From: Chryseobacterium sp. c4a
GTDB taxonomy: Bacteria > Bacteroidota > Bacteroidia > Flavobacteriales > Weeksellaceae
Direction of reading: 5' to 3'
Assembly: GCF_009900745.1 (NCBI RefSeq)
Contig: NZ_WXVU01000015.1
Span: 1-64,000, forward strand
Length of the DNA: 64,000 bases
Shown here: positions 59,313 to 64,000 of the stretch, in pieces
Position numbering within the stretch: position 1 is the stretch's first letter
How the letters are laid out: each line of letters starts with the position of its first letter
Made by a program: the position numbers and the translations under genes
The notes under the pieces: generated by a model
The model's input: the letters and a program-made list of their open reading frames with translations, nothing else
Database searches by the model: none
Told to the model about the DNA's origin: nothing

Positions 59313-60755
59313 ATGTTTAAAAAAATAGATACTGCATTACTGCTTCGTTTTCCGCTGTTGTGGAATACCAAATTTCCTTATATGGTCATTGTAGGATTGT
59401 TATTTCATGTATTGGCCTTCCTTATTGGCTTCTGGTTTCAGGATTTTGGAAAAGATCTCCGTGACAAGAATTTTTATTTTTACAAAAACAGGGATCTTGC
59501 CACAGCAGGGACCGGGATTATAGGGTGTGTCATTTTGCTTGTGTGGTTTTTGTTTTATATCAGAAACAATGCCTTCAAATCATTTTATCCTAAAAAGAAG
59601 AATGACCTTTTTAAAGAATGGTTGATCGTATACATTATGTTGACCTTTTTTTCAATGGCATTTTTTACGGTAAGATATGGCAGCAGATATGCCGCTATAA
59701 GTGTCTTTTCACAGGAGGAACTGAAAAAGAAAGCTGAATTGGCCTATAAAGGAAGACTACTCCTGCTCAATGATGACTATACGAAGGATAGACAGCAGAT
59801 CGTTTCACAAAAAGGTAAAACAGATTCTACAACTTATACCACAAATAGCGATGTTTTTGAATACAAGGATAGGCTATTTCCATGGAATAGTATGATTGCC
59901 AATCATGATTTTGAAATGCTTTACTCCGGCAGTAATCTGGATTCTTTGTATACGGATCAGGTGAGAATGCTTTACTATAAAAGTGATTCTGTACAGATCA
60001 AAAAAACGTTGGATGCTTATTTTGCTTTGCTTAAAGAGCATCATTTAGAAACCAATGTCACTACTTCATTATGGTTTGAATATTTTTATAATGAACCTCT
60101 GTTTGTTTCCAATGTGTATATTGATGACCGGAGCGGATATACTTCCAGTGGGTCTGAAGAATTTTCTGATGTCAAGAAGCTTTATGTAGATTCCTATCTT
60201 TTGAAAGATTATTACGGAAAGATCATTAATAGCAGTAAGTATAAGATATTTGATGATGAACTACTTCTGGTACTGGTGTATCTGGCACTTAGTTTATCTA
60301 CTGTGGTAATTACATTCAGGGTGTCAACAATGAGGCAATGGGTGGTTTCTCTGATTACAGTATTGCTCCTGGCTGTTGTGAATGCCGGGCTTTTGGGACT
60401 TACCGGTGACTATTTCACAGACTTTAAAAATTTTTTGATAGCTTTGTTTGCGGAATTAATCATCTTTCTGTTGCTTGTTTTTGTGGCTAAATACCGTAAA
60501 AACGTGTCTGCTATAGCATTGAATGTGCTTGTTTTAGGTTTTCCATTTGTGATCCTTTGTTCGGCAGCTATTTGCTACAAAGTGTTTATAGATTTGCAGG
60601 ATCGTGAACTTAAGATACCTTACAGACAACAGGAGTTTTATTACCACAACAGTTTTTTAAGGGATGCTGCAATAGTGAACTGTATTATAGTTTTTATTGT
60701 ACTGCTTCTTTTATTGAGATTAATCCGGAATCGTAAAGCACTTCCAGGTAACTGA
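59313..60755 (+). CDS. Multi-TM protein, probable ABC transporter permease
   Basis: 480 residues. Hydrophobic helices at about 24-44, 68-86, 103-122 and five more between 310 and 470 surround a large hydrophilic domain of about 190 residues (about 128-315; SVFSQEELKKKAELAYKGRLLLLNDDY, ...SKYKIFDDELLL). This is the topology of ABC-2 type permeases with an extracytoplasmic loop, but no conserved motif was recognised, so the assignment rests on the ATPase gene 5 bases upstream. Translation is probably coupled. Confidence 0.7.
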   Translation: MFKKIDTALLLRFPLLWNTKFPYMVIVGLLFHVLAFLIGFWFQDFGKDLRDKNFYFYKNRDLATAGTGIIGCVILLVWFLFYIRNNAFKSFYPKKKNDLFKEWLIVYIMLTFFSMAFFTVRYGSRYAAISVFSQEELKKKAELAYKGRLLLLNDDYTKDRQQIVSQKGKTDSTTYTTNSDVFEYKDRLFPWNSMIANHDFEMLYSGSNLDSLYTDQVRMLYYKSDSVQIKKTLDAYFALLKEHHLETNVTTSLWFEYFYNEPLFVSNVYIDDRSGYTSSGSEEFSDVKKLYVDSYLLKDYYGKIINSSKYKIFDDELLLVLVYLALSLSTVVITFRVSTMRQWVVSLITVLLLAVVNAGLLGLTGDYFTDFKNFLIALFAELIIFLLLVFVAKYRKNVSAIALNVLVLGFPFVILCSAAICYKVFIDLQDRELKIPYRQQEFYYHNSFLRDAAIVNCIIVFIVLLLLLRLIRNRKALPGN

Positions 60756-60760
60756 GAAAT

Positions 60761-61339
60761 ATGGAACTTAAAGAAAAACAAAGAAAAATATTAGACGTAG
60801 CTGTAGAACTTTTTAAAGAGAAAGGCTATATGGGGAGCTCGGTAAGAGATCTGGCTACGAAGCTTAATATCAAAGCAGCATCGCTGTATGCACACATCCG
60901 TTCAAAAGAAGAAATTCTGGAATGGGTTTGTTTTGGTATTGCACAGGAGTTTTTCGATAAGCTTCAGGAAGTAAAAAATACGAATATTGCTCCAAGGGAA
61001 AAACTGGATCTGTTTTTGGATAAACATTTATCGGTTGTTCTTAAAAACCGCGATGTTACCCACATTTATTCTATAGAATGGAGACATCTGGAAGAAAGAC
61101 TTCCTGAATTCATTGAGCTAAGGAAAAATTATCAGCAGGAAGTGGAACAGCTGATTTCCGAAATCTATCAGGCAGAAAACTGGGAATTGAAATCCCCATC
61201 ATTTACTACAAGATTCATTCTTCATACCCTCAATAATTCGTATTTCTGGTTCAAAAGAAATAGTGATTCTACAGATGAAATCACTGAGGAAATAAGGGAT
61301 AAGATCCTTTATGGCCTGCTTGGGAATCAAAGTAATTAA
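60761..61339 (+). CDS. TetR/AcrR family regulator, candidate PaaR
   Basis: 192 residues. The N-terminal helix-turn-helix is that of TetR: KQRKILDVAVELFKEKGYMG, SSVRDLATKLNIKAASLYAH (about 10-45). A ligand-binding domain of the length seen in acyl-CoA-responsive members follows (HIYSIEWRHLEERLPEFIEL; FTTRFILHTLNNSYFWF). The gene lies 5 bases behind the permease gene but also 319 bases before paaK, which carries a PaaR-like palindrome at its promoter. It is therefore the best candidate for the repressor that releases paa genes when phenylacetyl-CoA is present. The assignment is inferred from position and family. Confidence 0.85.
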   Translation: MELKEKQRKILDVAVELFKEKGYMGSSVRDLATKLNIKAASLYAHIRSKEEILEWVCFGIAQEFFDKLQEVKNTNIAPREKLDLFLDKHLSVVLKNRDVTHIYSIEWRHLEERLPEFIELRKNYQQEVEQLISEIYQAENWELKSPSFTTRFILHTLNNSYFWFKRNSDSTDEITEEIRDKILYGLLGNQSN

Positions 61340-61344
61340 TATGC

Positions 61345-61465
61345 TTTGTCATTCTTACAAAGGGAGAATCTCTATAATTTATTTGAGTTTCATTATTACT
61401 TTATTATTTTGAATTTAGCTAATACTTTAGATTCCATGCTTCGCTTCGTTTCGCTCTGAATGACA
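61345..61465. repeat. Interspersed repeat-like element with inverted ends
   Basis: A roughly 121 bp block in the gap behind tetR has inverted ends: TTTGTCATTC (61345-61354) against GAATGACAA (61457-61465). Inside these, AGAATCT and AGATTCC extend the mirror order. The right end reads CGCTTCGTTTCGCTCTGAATGACA, which resembles the TGTCATTC...AGAATCT intergenic repeats I recall from many Bacteroidetes. The GATCCCTGCGGGATGACAAA module of the array at 257-922 looks related. No gene lies in 61340-61642. Confidence 0.55.
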
Positions 61466-61580
61466 ATTAGGAAGGATATAAGTAATTTTAAAAACCCGGC
61501 TTGTACCCTTTTAATATAGCTCTTTAAATCATGGAAATTTGCTAGCCATTTTCAGTCATTTTATTTAGAATCGTTCAAAA

Positions 61581-61596
61581 TATGACGAATGTCATA
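61581..61596. promoter_or_regulatory. Inverted repeat TATGAC-N4-GTCATA upstream of the paa promoter
   Basis: A perfect 6+6 palindrome with centre GAAT stands 7 bases before the -33 box of the predicted paaK promoter. Its spacing (N4 between arms) equals that of FNR/CRP-family sites, although the bases differ from the E. coli consensus. It may be an activator site. Confidence 0.45.
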
Positions 61597-61602
61597 AAAA
61601 TT

Positions 61603-61632
61603 TTGCCAGATTCCAAAATCTTGTTAAATTTA
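61603..61632 (+). promoter_or_regulatory. Predicted paa operon promoter (-33 TTG, N19, -7 TAAATTTA)
   Basis: TTG at 61603-61605 is followed after exactly 19 bases by TAAATTTA at 61625-61632, one base off the Bacteroidetes TAnnTTTG box. Transcription should begin a few bases on, inside the palindrome at 61636-61649. Confidence 0.6.
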
Positions 61633-61635
61633 CAC

Positions 61636-61649
61636 CTAACAAATGTTAG
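61636..61649. promoter_or_regulatory. Predicted PaaR-type operator CTAACAAATGTTAG
   Basis: A 14 bp perfect palindrome CTAACA-AA-TGTTAG overlaps the expected start of transcription of the paa operon. It fits the shape CNAAC-NNNN-GTTNG; the Thermus PaaR box, as I recall it, is CNAACGNNCGTTNG. Its place favours the ATG at 61658 over the one at 61643 as paaK start. Confidence 0.6.
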
Positions 61650-61657
61650 TTAGTTTT

Positions 61658-62974
61658 ATGGATTTTTCAGTTGAATATCTGGAGCTGGGTCAATTGAGAC
61701 AGCTTCAATCCGACCGGTTAGTAAATCTCATGGGTTATCTGAACGAGAGATCGGAATTTTATAGAAGAAAGTTTGATGAATTGCAGATATCGACACATGA
61801 TATAAGGTCAATAGAAGATATCACGAAACTTCCAATTACTTACAAACAGGACTTAAGAGATAATTATCCATTCGGTTTATTTACGGTTCCTAAAGCTGAA
61901 CTTCAGAGAATTCACTGTTCAAGTGGGACTACAGGAAAACCAACAGTGGTGGGGTATACTAAAGAAGATGTAGACCTTTTTAGTGAAGTTGTTGCAAGAT
62001 CGCTGCATGCTGCAGGTGCCAGACCCGGAATGCAATTGCATAATGCTTATGGATATGGAATTTTTACAGGAGGATTAGGGCTTCATTATGGAGCAGAGAT
62101 GCTGGGAATGAGTGTTCTTCCTATTTCGGGAGGAATGACGGCCAGACAAGTGGATCTTATTGTAGACTTTAAACCGGAAGTGATCTGCTGTTCACCATCT
62201 TATGCATTGACTATTGCTGATGAATTTGCTAAAAGAGGAATTTCAGCCGATGAAATAAGTTTAAAATATGCTGTATTGGGATCTGAACCATGGACAGAAA
62301 TTATTAGAGGTCATATTGAAGAAAAATTGGGAGTGCATGCTACCAATATCTATGGTTTGAGTGAAATTATTGGCCCAGGAGTTTCTATGGAAGACTTTGA
62401 AGAGAAGGGTGGTTCTTACATCTGGGAAGACCATTTTTATCCTGAAATTTTAGATCCAATTACCAAGCAGCCAGTTCCTTTTGGGGAAGAAGGAGTTTTG
62501 GTGATTACGACTTTAACAAAAAAAGCAATGCCGCTTCTGCGTTACTGGACGAATGATATTACAAGCCTCTATTACGATGAAAATGCCAAAAGAACAATGG
62601 TGAAAATGAAACCAATTGTTGGCAGAGCGGATGATATGCTGATTGTAAGAGGGGTAAATGTGTATCCAAGCCAGATTGAAGATGCATTCTCTCATGTGAA
62701 AGGAGTGGTTCCTAATTACTATTTAACCCCAATTGAAAAAGAGCATATGTGTGTGGCTTTAGATATTGATGTTGAAATTGATGATGAGCTTGTAAATGCT
62801 CAAAAAATTAAAGTAAATACCGATGATTATTTTAATTTTGTCGGAATCTTCGGGAAAAATATTGAAAACGAAATCAAAAAGAGAGTAGGGATCACTACAA
62901 AAGTGAAAGTGCATGCCCAGGACAGCTTACCGAAATGCGAAGGTGGAAAAATTAATAGAATACTAAAAAAATAA
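61658..62974 (+). CDS. paaK: Phenylacetate--CoA ligase
   Basis: 438 residues from the ATG at 61658. The frame also opens at 61643, but that ATG lies inside the predicted operator and adds five unconserved residues. AMP-forming ligase: it activates phenylacetate with ATP and CoA. Signatures: P-loop CSSGTTGKPTVVGYT (about 87-101), the aromatic-site block HNAYGYGIFTGGLGLHYGAEMLG, YGLSEIIGPG and RADDMLIVRGVNVYPSQIE near the C-terminal hinge, then LPKCEGGKINRI with the catalytic Lys. Length is normal. It is the first gene of the paa operon; its stop TAA shares one base with the ATG of paaE (TAATG). Confidence 0.95.
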   Translation: MDFSVEYLELGQLRQLQSDRLVNLMGYLNERSEFYRRKFDELQISTHDIRSIEDITKLPITYKQDLRDNYPFGLFTVPKAELQRIHCSSGTTGKPTVVGYTKEDVDLFSEVVARSLHAAGARPGMQLHNAYGYGIFTGGLGLHYGAEMLGMSVLPISGGMTARQVDLIVDFKPEVICCSPSYALTIADEFAKRGISADEISLKYAVLGSEPWTEIIRGHIEEKLGVHATNIYGLSEIIGPGVSMEDFEEKGGSYIWEDHFYPEILDPITKQPVPFGEEGVLVITTLTKKAMPLLRYWTNDITSLYYDENAKRTMVKMKPIVGRADDMLIVRGVNVYPSQIEDAFSHVKGVVPNYYLTPIEKEHMCVALDIDVEIDDELVNAQKIKVNTDDYFNFVGIFGKNIENEIKKRVGITTKVKVHAQDSLPKCEGGKINRILKK

Positions 62975-64000
62975 TGAATTCATTTTATAAACTTAAAACT
63001 GTAAGGGTTCAGAAGGATACTTCAGATGCGGTAAATGTTGCCGTGGAAATTCCTGAAGAACTGAAAGACAAGTTCAGGTTCAAACAAGGGCAGTATCTTA
63101 ATTTCCGAATGATGATCAACGGAAATGAAGAAAGACGTTCTTATTCTATCTGTAATGCTCCAAGCGAAAAAAGCAATACACTGGAAGTCTTAGTAAAATT
63201 ACTGGAAGGCGGAAAAGTATCAGGATATTTCAATGAGCATCTTCATATGGATGAAATGTTGGAAGTAATGCCTCCAATGGGCGGTTTCAATACTTCTTAT
63301 CACCCGACCAATGTAAAAACATATATTGGGTTGGCCGCAGGAAGCGGAATTACTCCGGTTTTATCCAATATTAAGGAAAGTCTTTATCAGGAACCGAACA
63401 GTAATGCTTATCTGTTTTATAGTAACAGAAGTATGGAGCATGTTTTAAGAAAGGCTGAAATTAATAAGCTGGTAGAACAATTCAATGGAAGGCTTAAAGT
63501 GATTTATCTGGTAAGCCGTGAAAAACATGAAGATCCTGTTTTTGAAGGAAGAATCTCTCCTGAAAAATTAGATCAGCTGTTTGAAAGATATACAGAGATT
63601 GATGTAAAAGAAGCAACTTATTTTATTTGTGGCCCTTCAGAAATGATTAAAGGGATTGCAGATTATTTAAAGAAAGATAAAAAAGTGCCGGCTATTCAGG
63701 TTTTATTTGAATATTTCACAGCTCCTGACGAAGAGAATACAGAGGAGATGAGTGATGAATTCAAAGCTATTGCCAACATTGAAAGTATGGTAACGGTAAT
63801 TATTGATGATGATGAATATTCATTCCACCTTAATTCCAAAAAAGAGAGTATCTTAGATAAAGCATTGAAAGACAATCTTCCTGTACCTTTTGCATGTAAA
63901 GGAGGAGTGTGTTGTACGTGTAAAGCGGAAGTTTTAGAAGGAGAAGTTTTTATGGAGAAAAACTACGCACTTACCGAAGATGAAGTAGCCAGAGGCTTCG
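62974..64000 (+). CDS. paaE: 1,2-phenylacetyl-CoA epoxidase reductase subunit PaaE (3' end cut by window)
   Basis: 342 codons are visible of an expected 350-360; the stop lies beyond the window. It passes electrons from NADPH through FAD and a [2Fe-2S] cluster to the PaaABC epoxidase. Signatures in order: flavin site RRSYSICNAP (about 50-59), nucleotide site GLAAGSGITPVLS (about 115), YFICGPSEMIKGI (about 215) and the plant-type ferredoxin end FACKGGVCCTCKAEVLEGE (C-x4-C-x2-C). The start overlaps paaK by one base. paaA, B, C, D probably follow. It is a ferredoxin-reductase with a C-terminal ferredoxin domain, as in E. coli PaaE. Confidence 0.95.
   Translation, partial: MNSFYKLKTVRVQKDTSDAVNVAVEIPEELKDKFRFKQGQYLNFRMMINGNEERRSYSICNAPSEKSNTLEVLVKLLEGGKVSGYFNEHLHMDEMLEVMPPMGGFNTSYHPTNVKTYIGLAAGSGITPVLSNIKESLYQEPNSNAYLFYSNRSMEHVLRKAEINKLVEQFNGRLKVIYLVSREKHEDPVFEGRISPEKLDQLFERYTEIDVKEATYFICGPSEMIKGIADYLKKDKKVPAIQVLFEYFTAPDEENTEEMSDEFKAIANIESMVTVIIDDDEYSFHLNSKKESILDKALKDNLPVPFACKGGVCCTCKAEVLEGEVFMEKNYALTEDEVARGF

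Noticed and set aside
61643..61657. ATG at 61643 as start of paaK
   Set aside because: It lies inside the predicted operator and start of transcription; the ATG at 61658 gives the normal length.
1..64000. tRNA genes, phage, integrase, transposase or toxin-antitoxin genes
   Set aside because: The intergenic regions were read on both strands and none was recognised; a tRNA search program would be decisive.

Overview
This 64 kb window is a chromosomal segment of a low-GC Bacteroidetes bacterium of the class Flavobacteriia, most like Chryseobacterium and relatives. The evidence is a type IX secretion (T9SS) C-terminal sorting domain, GLPGLI-family exported proteins, DUF4254, DUF4292, DUF2851 and DUF1573 proteins, bacillithiol synthesis (BshA), GG-leader 'bacteriocin-like' peptides that open with MKNFKKLSREDLKKLAGG, and promoters of the TAnnTTTG type. 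The genus is an inference from gene content, not from a database search. Most of the window is ordinary core chromosome: no phage, insertion sequence, CRISPR array or tRNA was found.

Layout. 1-1.36 kb: the 3' end of a 5S rRNA gene with its terminator, then a gene-free stretch holding three tandem copies of a roughly 240 bp repeat and a separate two-hairpin element. 1.4-7.8 kb: a T9SS cargo protein, 4-alpha-glucanotransferase, two secreted proteins of low complexity or high charge, and ferritin. 7.9-9.9 kb: a GG-leader eight-cysteine peptide upstream of a GLPGLI protein, and two small membrane proteins. 10-13.2 kb: an AddA/RecB-like helicase-nuclease. 13.3-16 kb: two overlapping exported paralogues and a SIMPL-domain protein. 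16-20.8 kb, minus strand: GNAT, PspC, DUF2851, BshA and a NagZ-like GH3 enzyme. 20.9-22.5 kb: two lipoproteins. 22.6-27 kb, minus strand: an apparent operon DUF4292 - EnvC-like - TatA - DUF4254 - lipoprotein - RibA. 27-31.2 kb: a sugar nucleotidyltransferase, a polysaccharide flippase and dihydroorotase. 31.4-37.5 kb: a secreted TPR protein, a GH92 mannosidase, two-component system 1 (OmpR type) and a DUF1573 protein. 37.6-41.8 kb: a dienoyl-CoA-reductase-like SDR, an M1 metallopeptidase and a secreted endonuclease/phosphatase-fold protein. 41.8-51.8 kb: two-component system 2, a GLPGLI protein, an outer-membrane beta-barrel receptor, a second M1 peptidase, a PAP2 phosphatase fused to an outer-membrane-like domain and an M43 lipoprotein protease. 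52-55 kb: a LuxR-type two-component operon with a multi-TM protein and an unknown protein, next to a short 50-residue GG-leader peptide with six cysteines. 55.3-57.9 kb: ClpB. 58.2-64 kb: an ABC transporter pair plus TetR regulator, then the start of the phenylacetate catabolic operon (paaK, paaE cut by the window end).

How the parts work together. Both OmpR-type two-component loci carry direct repeats of the form RTTAAC at 11 bp (one helical turn) just upstream of promoters. In one locus these sit in front of a DUF1573 gene; in the other, in front of a GLPGLI gene and an outer-membrane receptor gene. This predicts the regulators' own operators. The phenylacetate operon has a 14 bp palindrome directly after a good -33/-7 promoter, matching the form known for TetR-type PaaR operators, and a tetR gene lies 0.3 kb upstream. 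The EnvC-like protein lacks metal ligands, as expected for an amidase activator, and is followed by tatA.

Most unusual: the 50-residue GG-leader peptide at 54807-54959, whose cysteine order C-C-CC-C-C is that of small cystine-knot peptides, sits just upstream of a membrane protein/histidine kinase/response regulator operon. A second GG-leader peptide with eight cysteines is paired with a GLPGLI gene at 7.9-8.9 kb. These are the best candidates for something not yet described.
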